This document shows, in pieces, positions 22,320 to 34,446 of a stretch of 64,000 bases of DNA (its first letter is position 1; each line of letters opens with the position of its first letter). The DNA is from Blasia pusilla (Eukaryota > Marchantiophyta > Marchantiopsida > Blasiales): assembly GCA_050084515.1 (NCBI GenBank), contig CM114272.1, positions 40,424,001 through 40,488,000 of the forward strand, written 5' to 3'. The translations under genes and the position numbers were made by a program. The notes beneath the pieces are model-generated. The model had not been told where the DNA came from. It did no database searches and saw nothing but the letters and a program-made list of their open reading frames with translations.

Positions 22320-23290
22320 ATGGTCTATGTGTGCTTTAGGTATAAGAAATATTTTCCCTACATAGAGAGGACTACTGACGTTTCACAAAACACCGTGGTA
22401 TCCGACTTACAAAGAGTTGGACTCACAACCAAGACCAATTTTTTTTTTCCCAATATGGTTTTTAATACGATTCCAATCCTTCATGTTGCCTCATATGCAT
22501 TGTTTGAGGGTTTTTTATGTGATGATGCATATCACTAATTGTGTTGTCTTGACTTTAGGTCCTTCTTCTCTTAAAAAACCAAAAGTAGAATGGAATAAGG
22601 AGAATGAGAGAATATTTCTTGATTTTTATGGAGAGTTAATGTTACTGCCATCATTGTAATCAAGGCAATGTGAGCTAAGATCAATAGCAATTGCTTGTAA
22701 TTCATATGAATGAAAGATATCTAGTAACCATACCATATGAGCCAAAAATGTTAAGAAATATAGTAGATAGATTACTGAAAGTATAAGAGTGAAAAAATGA
22801 ATCAAGGTCAAACGGGTGCCGAACCAAGTGAGTGGGAATATTGTGCTTAAATACACAAGTTTTGAGATCTTTCACCAAAGAAATCAAGAGTACCAGGTGG
22901 ATGTGATGGTGGTACCAACATCCAAGAATCCATCGGTATGGACATTTTTGTTGATTTGAGTGAATAAGATCTCATTCATATAGAGTCTCAACCGTCATTT
23001 ATTCATATCTATCCGATGAGGGCGAGAAATTTGTGGATCAATTAAGTGATCCACCTATTCACCCATCATTAGATATACCATTATGTGAACCAATAGATAT
23101 ATCTCGAACTCACACATCCAATGTGAGTTTAAGTGAAGCTCAACCTACCCAACAAAGTCCAAGAAGCAAAGCATGTTCCCGACCGGATTTTGCAAGACAA
23201 CCAAACAAAAAAAGAAAGTCGAGAGATATCAGTGATAATATTATACAATCAATGAATGCCTTCATTTAAGTTTTGAAGGAGACAAGTGAG
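22320..23290 (+). pseudogene. PIF/Harbinger Myb/SANT-like second protein
   Basis: The plus strand encodes PKVEWNKENERIFLDFY (frame 22417-22659), which matches the start of the Myb/SANT-like domain of plant Harbinger ORF1 proteins. Later come FEIFHQRNQEYQV (about 22870) and a basic, Ser-rich tail at 23033-23269 with RQPNKKRKSRD, a likely nuclear localisation signal. Frames are broken by stops. In PIF/Harbinger elements this protein binds the element ends and helps the transposase enter the nucleus. It is convergent with the transposase at 23690-24720, a usual layout. Confidence 0.55.
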
Positions 23291-23689
23291 AAGAAAGCTC
23301 AACAAGAAGATAAAAATTGGAGCTCATGTCTCAAATGTTCAAACTTTGCCGTATGGACCTTCAATTGGAGAGAGAAAAGCGAGGAGGAAAATCATCAACA
23401 TAAAACTTCAAAAAATAAGTATGTATAATATAACTCAAGCTCTATCATCGCTAAAGTGAGCATGTGTATCACAAAACCCTTTAAAAAATGGTGCCTGCAT
23501 TAGTTCACCTACGATTGTTCTTCTCCTTTCAGTTATACTTCCAAGCTGTGATTGGATAATTCCACCATTGATCCTATCATCCAGTGGATTGATTTCTTGT
23601 GGTAAGGGTTCTACATGTAGGATAACAAATTTATGTAGGACTCCACATGCAAGCGTTACTTTAGAAACCATTTATAGAGACATTAAGCA

Positions 23690-24720
23690 ATCGTGTAGAA
23701 TTGTCCATCTTCCTTTCAAATGACCAAAATATTTTCTATTGTTACTCTTGCCTTTGATGTATGTCTATCAAATATATTTTCTAATGGATTGCCTTGATGT
23801 AGGTGTTAATGGAAATGCTTCAATAGCCATGGTGGTAGGGGATAGGCGATATCCCCAAGTATTATGGGTGGAATGACTTGAAGTTCTCCGTGATCAAGTG
23901 AGAATGTGATTTCTGGTTGAGAAAGGAAATATTTCTCTTCAATGCATTGAAACACTATAGATTGCCTTAAATATGCAACATCATGAGTGGATCTAGGCCT
24001 AGTACAACATAAGTCCTAAAACTTCAAATCGGCATCACAAATATCTTGGAGAAGCACCGAATAATCAGAGTGATGATTCCTATAGTGCTTTGGGAAAAAT
24101 TTCATAGCAGGTCTAAATTTAAATTTTATGTGAGACCCATCGATAACACCTATGATTTATGAAACTCCATAAATACGCTTACATTTGAATATTTGTTCAA
24201 TCATTTTATCAATTGTTGGACATCTAACATATTTGGTGTATAATTTATGTCTACTTGTTAGAATGTGAATGATAATGGATGTATATTTGACTATTGTTGA
24301 TTGTCCAATCTCGTATAAGTCATTCAAGATTCGAAGTGGTGGATTATGAGCAAATCGGTAGATAACCGCAGTAACACACTTTGCTATCTCAACTCTTTTT
24401 CTCGCTCTCTCCCACGTTGGCAGAGGTGGCATGAATGGTTTAATCACATCTATTAGTTTCTTAAAATTTTCAAAAGATATTCTATATCGACTTCTCATGT
24501 GGGTGTAAAGAAAATCGTCATTATAAGTCCAAACCTCTCTATGAATGACCTCCCACTAAGTGAATTGTCTTGGTATTACCCAAAATTCTCTTCCTCCATT
24601 TGATTGACTTTGATGCCACTCTTCGATCATGAAATAGAATATGAATAAACTTTGATTATTAACTTCATCATCTTTCGTGGTCCTCTTCATAAAAGTAACG
24701 AATTCTATTTCACTAAAGAT
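23690..24720 (-). pseudogene. PIF/Harbinger DDE transposase
   Basis: The minus strand gives RYRISFENFKKLIDVIKP, then VIYRFAHNPPLRILNDLYEI, a helix-turn-helix-like part. The catalytic core follows: GVIDGSHIKFKFRP (first Asp), ILGDIAYPLPPWLL (second Asp) and RVTIENIL (Glu). This is the DDE_Tnp_4 signature of PIF/Harbinger transposases. In-frame stops occur at about 24157 (before the first Asp) and at several places below 24010, so it is inactive. Terminal inverted repeats were not found with confidence. Confidence 0.85.
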
Positions 24721-25261
24721 TCCACCTCCAAGAAACTATGCACAAAAAGTCATAAACATCCATAATGATTGCTAAATAGTCTCAATGATAATCTTTTTTT
24801 TTTCATGTATTAGAATATGTATGCACTTCTTATTCTTCCAAATGAAACCTGTAAATAATTAAGCACCACAACATATGACAATACAAAAAAAAAAATTGTA
24901 TAGTGTGGATGAAATGATATAGGTATAAAATGCTTTTTATGACCCCTACAAACACTCGACTCCAAGTGCAGAGCCTGCAGAATGCAAGTTATTCTGTAGG
25001 TTCTCGACCCTCAGATATGAAATTTAAACGGTTGGATTCACCATGTTAATATCCACCGTGTTAGTATTAATTCTAGTACATGTTACTTCCGAAACAAAAA
25101 AACGAGAACAACAAGGATGAGACCACGGCGTGGCGAACGAAGATTTTTGAAAGCTATCACTTCATTTTTTGCGGGGGGAGGAGTCCTATCATTCATTCAC
25201 ATCAATTCCTCCTTCCTTCACCTCTCGCCTTCCCGACGGGAAAATCTTGTCTCAGGCGGGA
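24721..25261. other. Spacer after the Harbinger element
   Basis: AT-rich, with poly-T and poly-A runs (24790, 24890). No gene recognised. One end of the Harbinger element should lie here, but no TIR was identified. Confidence 0.3.
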
Positions 25262-25314
25262 GATGGACAAATTCTAAATTTACTCAATGAATGCAAATTT
25301 AGAATCTGTCCATC
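25262..25314. repeat. Hairpin with 20-bp arms
   Basis: The arms at 25262-25281 and 25295-25314 are complementary over 20 bases with one mismatch (GATGGACAAATTCTAAATTT against GATGGACAGATTCTAAATTT after reversal). The loop is 13 bases. It could be a small foldback element or an RNA hairpin. Confidence 0.8.
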
Positions 25315-27249
25315 GTTTTTCCATCCATTTTGTTGCTTTTGCGTCCTAGTATTATTCAGCATATAAAGCGATTCCCTCTGGTACCATTCATGTTAATATA
25401 TTCTTTGTATTCTTGTCACTCTCGAGTGCCCTACTTTCACTGTATTCGTACTCATGTTACTCTGACTATATTCGTATTTTCTTGTGTTCTCTCTATTGGG
25501 TATTCGTTTTCTTCGAATTTGAACTGCCTTCCCCGTGTAATTCCCAAACCGATTGTTTTCCTAACCTCCGAAACATATAGCACTAATAAGATGTCCGTGC
25601 AATGCACGCGAAATAAAAAAGTGTTTGAAGAGCTAGTGTGTAGCTCGTGAAAGGAAGAGATTAATGATGTTGCACATAAATTCCAATTTTTTTCTTGTTG
25701 CCTATAACATGTGAAATATTTTCTTGCTGCACAGTTGTCATATGTCAAACATAGAGGTGTTTGCAAATCAAAAAACACCCTCCCATAACAATATAAATGA
25801 GATAAAAAAGTGTTTGAAGAATTAGATGTCAAATATAAAAAAAACTTTCTCCATTAATATCCTATATTATAAAATTCGTATACTTAAACCAACGAAATAC
25901 CTTCCTAAAAAAACATAAAAAAAATCGTAGCCGGACACGTTTGGAAGCTCCGTTTCCTCGTCCGGACCCGTCGGAACCGGCTCCATTTGTGAAGCGCCCC
26001 TCATTCCGCAAGGGCCAGGCACTCGTATACTTCCGGCAGTGTTCGACGGCGTGGGTCCACGCCTCCTTGCGTGCGGGATTGTGTGCGAACACGCCGCATC
26101 CGTAAAAAGATGTCAGATCTAATCACATGATGCGGATAGTACCATGGAAACTTGATTTTTTTCGGTGTGTGCAGCCAGTACTGACGGATTGCGAGATTGT
26201 ATTATGCCACAATGTCTCAGATTGTATTGTGCCACAATGTCGTCGCTGCTCCGGTGCTGCGCGAGATTTGGTGGAAGAGATTTGTTCATTCAGGAAAGTA
26301 CTGTCGCTGCTAGGAAAGCAAATGCGGGACTAGGAGCTGGCATGTCGTCGTGACAGTGGGAGACAGAGATACACAAGGTGCGAGCGAGAGTGTGAAATAG
26401 AGAGATTGCCTGCTTTTGGGAGGAAGTGACTCGGAGGCGTTGAAGAGTCTCGAAGGTGCATTGCGTGGTGGGAAGGGAGACTGACTGAGAGCATCAAAGA
26501 ACTGAAGGAATGCTGAGATCTTGAGTAGGGGAAGTGGAAACCAGTTTTATATGGTTGTTTTGGTTTGACCAGGCGAATCGTCATCGAGGATGTTCGCGTG
26601 GAGGGGGCTGGCATGGGCAAGCGCTTTCTGTTGTCGTTCGACTACGATTTTGTTCTCCATTCAGGTTCCCCACCGTAGAAGTATCGTTTCAATTTCACAA
26701 TTTCACTCCCTTCGCATTGTGTCGGGTTCATGGTAACACATCCGGCGTGGAAAGTGAAGTGGCGAAAAGAATTGGTCAGGTGGTCTAGTCCATCATGTCA
26801 TTTGTCTTGTTCACGTTGAGCAGGTGTTAATGGACAATCTACTGAATGTGGTCAGGACCACGAACACCAAAACGTTTTGAGTATGCTTACCGCCAGCATC
26901 AAGGGCAATGTATTTGCATGTTCGGATTTAGGACTTACCACGAAGCTTCCACTTGTGTAGTAAGATGGGTTGTCACTAAGGCATTGAGACCTTCGGAAAA
27001 TCCGCGATATCTGGTTGAGGCAGATGGGAAACTAGTTGACAACTTACTTCTTGTTGACAGGGATGTATTATCCAAGCGGGTCTCGGGGCTGGTTACATCT
27101 TAGCGGCTCGGACAAGGTTGGTTCAGACCATGGTAACCGTGGTCTTTAGTTGGTTTACATGATATCTAGTAGTTCTTCGATTTTCTAGCTCCCTGTGTCC
27201 ATTCACAGCGCCGAGACATGCTTTATTAACGACCGAGTAAGCTTTGCAG
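25315..27249. other. Upstream region of the glucosyltransferase gene
   Basis: The part 25920-26100 is GC-rich compared with its surroundings. The region 26100-27249 should hold the promoter, 5' UTR and first coding exon(s) of the downstream gene, because the first exon I can support starts in mid-codon at 27250. No start codon with a following membrane segment could be chosen. Short frames such as 25862-26092 (minus) and 26846-27103 (plus) show no known motif. Confidence 0.35.
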
Positions 27250-30200
27250 GGGTAAGGAACTCAAACGTATTCGGGATGCCGAGGCGAACGGAAACACGCT
27301 TGCATTTCTATATCCGAATGTCAATGATCTTGAAAGCTCTGTCCAAGCAAAGCTTCCTCGTGTTGCCGTCGTCATGCCAGTGAAGGGTTGCGGAGTGCAC
27401 AGTCTGGGCAATTGGCGTAGTCAGGTGCATGTTAAAACATCCTAGCATTTCGGTTTATGCCATTTGACGTGTTCAGTAACACATTTAAACTGAAGCCACT
27501 CACTCACGCACGGTTTCCCCTGCTTAGCTTATAAACAGTGGATAGGCAACCATTCAGATGGTATTCAGCCAGTATTTTAGATCCTTTTGCTGCGTTCACA
27601 ACCGGCTTCCAAAGAGCGCGGACTGGAGGAGTTAAAATCTATTCAAAGTAATTTCGTGATGTGTAGGTCCTATCTATGTATGGCGGAGAACTCGAGTTCC
27701 TCTTTGTCGTGGAAAGTAGAGAAGACCCAGCATACATTGCTGTCTCTCAACTGTTGCAGGAGCTGAAGGTAGGAAGATACACCATGAAAACTTTTCTTTG
27801 CCTGTATCCGGTTTTTCTTCAAGAAGAGAACACTGTTTGGCTATCTTGTTTGTTGGATCTTGACATCAGCCACCTCCGCGTATTTCATCCCAGAAGTTTT
27901 CGCTAATAAAGTGGGCTGACACAGGGTCAAATACTAGGCAGAGTCATCGTGGCCGGTTTGTCGACTAGCTGCAGCCAGAAAATTCATAATCAGCTGGTGT
28001 GCTTCTTAACTTAACCTTGTCTAAGTCCCCTGTGGTAAGACGTCAGAGTTTCTGTTTTTCTTGTCAATTTTGAAGCCAAATTAGTTGTTTACTTGATTCT
28101 CTGGAATCTTACTTTCTTAAGGGTTGATATCCAAAATCGGGTATTATATGTTTCCCAGCAATTACAGTATGCACACGCTCATTAAGCATCATGGAATTTA
28201 TGTATGACTGTCACAATAGAAGAGCAGTAGACATGTACATGAGTGACCCAACATGGAAACCTAACAGTGTGCTTAGTAGGTAAGTTGAACTGCAATTCTG
28301 ATCTATTCTGGATAAGTTATGGTTCTTAACACAAACATGTACATGGTTTATGAATGCTCTTTTCCTTTCTATAGGCAGGTGTGGACAGTATGCACCAGGA
28401 CACCAAGTATGTTCTCTTCCTTGATGACGATGTCCGCATTCATCCAGGAACAATCGGTGCTTGTGTGGCCCATATGAATGAGAATCCAAAGGTGATTATT
28501 GGAACATTGTCATGAACGCCTTCAGCTTCTAATCTTTTCTGTAATGGCAAGGGCCCTTTTTTTTTCTTTGATTTTTTCTCCACACGTTATTGCAGATTTT
28601 TGTGCTCACTGGATATCCGTTCGATGTACCCTCGACTAAGACCTTGGGATCATACTGCATCTATGAATACCACATGGTAAGGACTACTTCTCCTTCAATT
28701 TTTTTATAGTGAAGAAGTGTGAAGCTCCACTTGGTGGACTTACCTCTGTCTCCTGACATTTTCTCCTTAGTATAAGTAGCGGATTGCTTCATGTCTTGTT
28801 TGTAGTTGTGCATGCTGATATCTGTAGCGATGAGTACCCCAGAATTCTTCGAGTATTGACACTGACGACCCTTGTTCCTGTCCAGCCTTGTTCGCTTGGA
28901 TTTGGTATCTCTGGTGGTCAGACCTTCTTCCTCTGGGGTGGATTTATGATGGTACATCCTGTCGTGGCCTGTACACTTCAAAAACTGAAGTTCAGCATGA
29001 TGATTGTGGGTTAAATGTTTTTCTTTGCTGTGATCACTCGTAGACCTAAACCCTAATGGATGCAAATTGTAAGCCTGAAGGGAGCAAATGAGGTGTTTCA
29101 CGCTAACCAAGGGAAACTGAAGTAGTAATTATGGACTAGATGCATGCAGAAGACTTCAGATGCAATCGGTATGGGATGGTCACCGGGCTGCGAGATGGTG
29201 GCTATTCTGATGACATGACCCTCTCTTCTGTAGCATGTAAGCTCACCTTGTCTGCAACTTTGTAGTACTAGTAAAATTGTGTATTTTGTGATGAGCAACA
29301 TGTCCGTCACTTTTCTTCTGCTTGGGTGTGGCAGCCGGCAATGGTCGAATAATAAGTTCTCCTCCAATGGCAGTCTTCACTCACCCTCTGGCACATACAA
29401 CTTTTTCACAGTAAGTTTTGGTTTGTCCAACCGTTCCTGGCATCTTTCTGACTTGGATGACAAACTAGTTCTGATGACTAGCCTGGCTGTGTTGACAGGG
29501 TGTGTTTGTGCCTGTCCCTGGTTAGGCACTGTTGTCCGTTCTCTTGTGCTGTCACATACCCCTTGGCGCGTTCTCTTGTATGCAGACACTAGAACCAGTT
29601 CTTTCAGTTTTTTTCTTTTTCTTTTTATGGAAAAGCTAAAGTTGACATTCGAACAACATGATTCAGTTTGTATCAAGGTCTGACCCTAATCAGAGTCTAT
29701 GTTGTGTGATCTGTCTGGTGTGTGTGTGTGGAGTGTTAGAAACTGAAGTCACTTCTAGTTGTGCCATGGCCTCTTATCTTTCTTACAAGTGTCCATAGGT
29801 CAATATTTTGACAGGTTTGTTAATCTCTGTATAGGTTTAGTCTTGAGAAGTGGAAGTTAAAGTTAACAATTGACACTGCAGGTATTGGAACTATCTGCTC
29901 AAGCAGACCATTGTTCTGGAGACATACATTACGCCGGTGAACTATTTGATGAACCGTGCCCTATTCTACATACATTGCTGGCTGTCGTGGAGTTTTTGTA
30001 TACCATATGCTACAAGCATGATACACTTGATGGTAGTTCTGGAGTACTGCTGGAGCTCGAATGTTGAGTTCACCTCTGAAGTCAAAACGGGTACCTCTTT
30101 TCCTGTTGGATGTCACACCTAAGAGTTAGTGTTTGCAGGATCAGTGTTTTAGATTCTATCTTCTGTGTAATGACTTTGTGAACTTGTTGTCTTGTTTTAT

Positions 30201-31442
30201 ACAGCTAGATTGTCTTGTGTCAGTTTAATTTTACCAGCCATCTGTCCTGAGATTATCATCCACTACAGTAAGATTTTACAGAAGCCTAGCACTACTCTAT
30301 ATAGGGGTAGCTGTAGGCTTAAAAAGGAACTGAGAATCTTGGTCGGTCTAGAATCACTGGAAAGTTTAATCTGACCAGTGGAAATACTTTTCTAACAGAG
30401 GGATTCATGGGTATTCATGGACGAATGATACATGTATTTCTGTGATATGCAGGTCTGGTGGTGATTGGTTGTACGATTTGCTCCTCTCTTTTTGAAATAT
30501 TGTCCATGCGACATTTGTCATATGTGGAGATAGACTTGTGTAATGCCTTGTCACCTGAAAGTGACCGGGTTTCGACTGAACTGTACAACTGGTTTCTTGT
30601 AAGTTGCTTTGGACTACTGATTTCTTTGAACTTCACCAGGTAAATTGTCCTTTCTAGGTTTGAAAAGAGAGTGTTGATGGATGTGCTACTGCTCCCATAA
30701 GAAAGCTGATCCTACCCTTTGCAGTGGTGGAAGCCCAAGTAGAAGGTTTGAAGGGTGTTTGACAAGTATCTGCCCCTGGTTTGTCGGTTGTGATCTTCAT
30801 GGCTTGAGCTGTGGTAATGAAATTAAACTTCCAAATATGGTATGGCAGGTCTTCTTTGCGACAATAGTTGATAATTTCATGTACACAGTGTCTGCATTGA
30901 CCTCAACCTTCACCCAGCATATAAATTGGTCTGGTGTTGATTACTACTTCCATAATGGAAAGGTTTGTCAGGTCGGTTGGCTCTTTCTACGTAACCCGTA
31001 CATTTTGTCACCACTATGTAACGATTTTTTTTTGGTTTTTGTTGCAATGCTGTGATCTAGCACTATTGCACTGGAAGCCAACATCTAAAGGTGCAAATAG
31101 GTACTCAGGCTTACTACCTTCAAGCTACCTTTGATTAGCTGCTTCTTGAATTGACAAAAACTGTGCAGGGCAGATGTGGAATTTTGGTATGTGCCAAATA
31201 GCTAAAGCTTATTGGTTGTTGATAGTAGAATATGAGGATGCTTCGTGGATACAAGTCCACCTCTACAATGGGTAACCGCTTATGATAAGATTCCTCTTGC
31301 TTTGACTCCTATTCGTTGAACTATGCAGATTGAGCGGCGGAAGGACAAAGGTGTCAAAACAAAAAGTGGGTTCCAGGACTCTGAGCTTTTGCAGACTCAG
31401 ATATTTAGAAGAAGCATAAAAAATGTGGCTGGGGCAAACTAA
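27250..31442 (+). CDS. GCS: Ceramide glucosyltransferase (GT21), 12 exons seen, first exon unresolved
   Basis: The enzyme moves glucose from UDP-glucose to ceramide in ER/Golgi membranes, the entry step to plant glucosylceramides. Exons that keep frame with GT-AG sites are 27250-27424, 27667-27768, 27925-27996, 28375-28491, 28596-28676, 28886-28951, 29140-29236, 29335-29410, 29882-30090, 30453-30639, 30725-30962 and 31329-31442 (TAA). They give about 510 residues without a stop. GT21 motifs are AVVMPVKGCG, FLFVVESREDPAY, VLFLDDDVRIHPG, LTGYPFDVPS, SYCIYEYHM, FFLWGGFMM, GLRDGGYSDDMTL and YWNYLLKQT. The DDD and SDDM carry the metal and sugar-binding acids. Exon 11 starts at 30725 because only that acceptor keeps phase with the donor after 30639. 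The N-terminal membrane anchor exon lies upstream and was not found. This is the only clearly intact host gene here. Confidence 0.88.
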
Positions 31443-31647
31443 GGATTTGAGCAATTAGTGGAACGAAGCCCTAATCGTGAGCTATGTTCCAATTATCAAC
31501 TGTTGTGCTAGTTTGTAGAAAGCAGGAAGTAACTCGTTGGATGCCAAAGGTTTAGCTGTCTTGCTGGTGGAATTGTTGGATGCGAAACTCATGAAGATAC
31601 ACCACAGGTACTCTTGGACCTCATCCTGTACCATGTGGATTTTTAAA

Positions 31648-31713
31648 CGCAACAAAAAACTCTTCATCTTCTATCCAAAAATCGTGATTGGCCACGCATC
31701 AATAGTCTCAATC
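31648..31713 (-). mobile_element. Short fragment of the hAT transposase
   Basis: The segment around CCAAAAATCGTGATTGGCCA matches the hAT transposase at about 43040-43090 (CCAAAAATTGTGATTGGCCA) and keeps similarity on both sides (AGTCTCAATC). It is a scrap of the same hAT family just after the host gene. Confidence 0.65.
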
Positions 31714-31798
31714 CTTTGGAGCAGATTTCCAGGATTCCTTGGGGGCAGGTCTATAGAAACAGAGCAAAACAGCAAGACAAATCATTAGAGAAACAACA

Positions 31799-31838
31799 GC
31801 TTGCGGATAGGGTCAAAGGATGTGCCCTATCCGCAAGC
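31799..31838. repeat. Perfect 14-bp inverted repeat
   Basis: GCTTGCGGATAGGG (31799-31812) and CCCTATCCGCAAGC (31825-31838) are exact reverse complements around a 12-base loop. It lies 357 bases after the stop codon of the glucosyltransferase gene, so it could be part of its 3' region or a small foldback element. Confidence 0.85.
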
Positions 31839-32269
31839 CATCTGGACAAGAGTTTCAAAGCGATTGTGTGAAGGCTCTCTTATCTGATAGCCCAAATTTA
31901 TTTATTTGTTCTCATCCTATGAAAAGTTGTAAATGTGAATTCTTACCACTGCAAGTATCTGTATAAAGGGGAGATTGTTGCAATTCTCGTTTATGTGCCA
32001 ATTCCATTGGATCACATAGTTTCTCACTCTGTCAATAGTTTCGACCAATATTTTTCAATTTCCTTAGTTCATATTTGGTATTCAAAACTCGGAGATCCTG
32101 AAATGAATATAAGCCTAGGATGGAATGCGAGGAGGAACTTATGATAGGAAACAGTAGTTGGTCTTTATAAAGCATATAATTATTAAGGTGGGATTGATTA
32201 GCCCTCACACTCTTTTATTTACAGTAGTAAGTAGGGAGCTATATATGATCCAAAGATGATTATCTTCGT
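31839..32269. other. AT-rich spacer
   Basis: No gene recognised. A plus-strand frame of 69 codons at 31935-32144 has no motif. Confidence 0.35.
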
Positions 32270-32870
32270 TTATAACAAGTTGACTTGCATGCCCCATTTG
32301 TTGCAGAAGCTTGAGAGTGCATTCAGGAAAAGTTGGAGCCCGTGTGTTGTTCTAGACATCAGATCTATATCATCTGCATACAACAACCGGGGGATGATCC
32401 AGTGTGTTAGCTGAGTCTAGCTCTGGTGGAGCTCCATTCACTTTGGAGAGCACTTTCTCAAGCTTGTCAATGTAGAGCCCAAACAGTGTAGGTCGCTGAT
32501 TTTCCTTTCTAGCAGAAGCCCATACAATTTGGCCATGAGGGAGCTCACCATGATTGTTATATAGTTAGATGGTATCATAGGGTCTTGAGCCTTGAAGAGT
32601 GGATAGATTGTATTCATTTTCCATTATGGTGGGAATCACTATTGAATTGCAGTATTGAACATTCTAGTGAGGGTTGGGCCAATTTCCTCACTTGCAAATT
32701 TGAACATCTGATCATGGCACCCCGGATCATCCTTGGTTTGTTACGTAGCCTTCTAAGGCCTAATGTGATATCTTTAATGGTGAAGAGGTCCAGTAGATCT
32801 CGGATCGCATCCGGCCAGCAGTGGGTTGAAGCATCAGTGCTTGAGTGGTAAAGTTGGGTACTATATGTGG
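32270..32870 (-). pseudogene. LINE reverse transcriptase remnant
   Basis: On the minus strand LLYADDIDLMSRTTHGLQLF is followed by FCNKWGMQVN, the catalytic YADD box and next block of non-LTR (LINE) reverse transcriptases. Upstream on that strand are LFGLYIDKLEKVL, matching the GCPLSPxLFxLYID block, and KFASEEIGPTLTRMFN, matching the start of the RT. Frames shift and stops are present. LINEs prime reverse transcription at the target site. The 5' endonuclease part was not found. Confidence 0.8.
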
Positions 32871-33599
32871 TCTAGATCTTTAAATCTTGGAGTGGAATGT
32901 TTCTTCTATTCTTGAGTATTCTCCTTAATTTGGCCAATTGTTATTTAATCTGTTCTGTGAGCTTTGTAATCTTGATGGTAATTTATTTATGTTTCTTCCT
33001 ACGTACCTATAATTTATAAGTTTTTTTCAATAGTCACGTGTATGGAGAGTGTGGATCCCCCTTCAAGTGGTGATTCAGCTTCCTGCGAGCCTCTTTGCAG
33101 TCCTTGTCAAATCAGGGTTGGGAGAAGAATGTTCCCTTCAAACAATTGGAAGGTAAGAGTGAAGAAAACATTGGCTATAGCCATATTCATGTCACTGCTA
33201 AGTTGAATTTATCCAAACGCTGCTCATTCCATCATGTGTATGATATTGCACGTCAGTCAATCTGCCAACTCAAGTTGTTGGAGGCTGCAGGAAGACAAGC
33301 TCCAACTAAGGCAGGGGTGCATTGAATTTTCCTCAATGGAATAGACTACATGTTGGATCAATTGAGGATGCAACATTGTAGATCAATGGAGTTGCAGAAT
33401 GACTTCTCCTTTGTTGAATGTAAGAGAAATAGTGATAAGAGGGTATGTAGGAGAAGGAAACCATCAATTCCACTAGAGGGTAGGAAGGAGTCATTCATAT
33501 GTAGTGGTTGTCATGGATACAAAATGGACTCTAAATCCCAATGTAATGTACATATTTTTTTCAAGAATAAAATAATCTGGTCATAAATGAATGATTGGC
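32871..33599. other. Unassigned region before the CACTA end
   Basis: Short plus-strand frames at 33095-33325 and 33350-33586 show no firm family match; the second has Arg/Lys-rich and Cys-containing parts. They may be the internal remains of the CACTA element whose end follows. Confidence 0.3.
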
Positions 33600-34049
33600 T
33601 ATAGTTGTTTGTTACTTTTTGTATATATTTTAGTTATATAATAGGATTGTAGAATGACATGGATAAGTCATTTTGATGACTCATAGTCATTCTTTTGTGA
33701 TGCATGGAGTCATTATTTATTATTCGGAGTGGTCATTCAAAATCACTCTTTATGACTTGTCTAATTATTCTATATGATTGGACAAGTCATTCTGTATGAC
33801 TCGTCTAGTCATTTATATGACTTCACCTAGTCATAAAGAATGACTAGGTGAAGTCGTATTTAGTGACTATGTTGAGTATCAAAAATAAGACTCAGATATG
33901 ACTATCTTCCGTTTTAATAACAGCTTATACGACTAGGAGTAATTTTTGTTAATATATTTTAACTTAGTAATTACAAAGTCTCATAGCCTCAGTTTGAGTC
34001 ATATCCAGTCATTTTTTTGAGTCATCTAGAGGGGGGTTTTCTACTAGTG
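33600..34049 (-). mobile_element. Right terminus of a CACTA-type transposon
   Basis: The region is packed with short AGTCAT/ATGACT words in both orientations and ends in TTTTCTACTAGTG at 34037-34049, the reverse complement of CACTAGTAGAAAA. This is the structure of a CACTA subterminal region and TIR. It resembles the left end at 122-420. No matching 3-bp target duplication joins the two. Confidence 0.65.
33819..33855. repeat. Perfect 16-bp hairpin in the CACTA subterminal region
   Basis: GACTTCACCTAGTCAT (33819-33834) pairs exactly with ATGACTAGGTGAAGTC (33840-33855) around a 5-base loop. It is built from the subterminal words of the element and probably arose from their inverted copies. Confidence 0.85.
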
Positions 34050-34223
34050 TATGCAATGATTGTGAAGAATTTGAACTATGTGACATACAACCTCTCTGTT
34101 AGGAATGCCCAAGCGAACGTGAGATTTACTTATTTGGAAAGGATTCAAAAATGGGCATTAGCTCTGAATCCCTCTTATCACAAAATCTTAGAATTTCTTA
34201 TTGCATATATCATAGCGAATGCA

Positions 34224-34266
34224 AAAGTATTAGGTGTAGACGATGTAGATCTACACCTAATACTTT
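34224..34266. repeat. Perfect 17-bp hairpin
   Basis: AAAGTATTAGGTGTAGA (34224-34240) pairs exactly with TCTACACCTAATACTTT (34250-34266) with a 9-base loop. It lies 175 bases outside the CACTA terminus and shares no words with it. It may be a tiny foldback element or an RNA hairpin. Confidence 0.85.
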
Positions 34267-34446
34267 GAGGATTGGATATTTTTCATGAGAAGTGAAAGAC
34301 TTGGTTCAAAAAGATGAATGTGTTATTATGAAATTTTATAAATGATGAATCTTGATTGATGTGCGGATGTATCGTGTGCCATCGTATCACTATTATTGGA
34401 ATCATTCCTAAACCACCTTTCTTTTTGTATTTCGGTAAAAGACAAG

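Noticed and set aside
122-34049. One 34-kb CACTA element spanning the two CACTA termini
   Set aside because: The ends have opposite orientation and similar subterminal words, but flanking triplets differ (CAT and TAT), the TIRs are not identical (CACTAGAAG and CACTAGTAG), and no CACTA transposase was seen between them. Two separate remnants are as likely.
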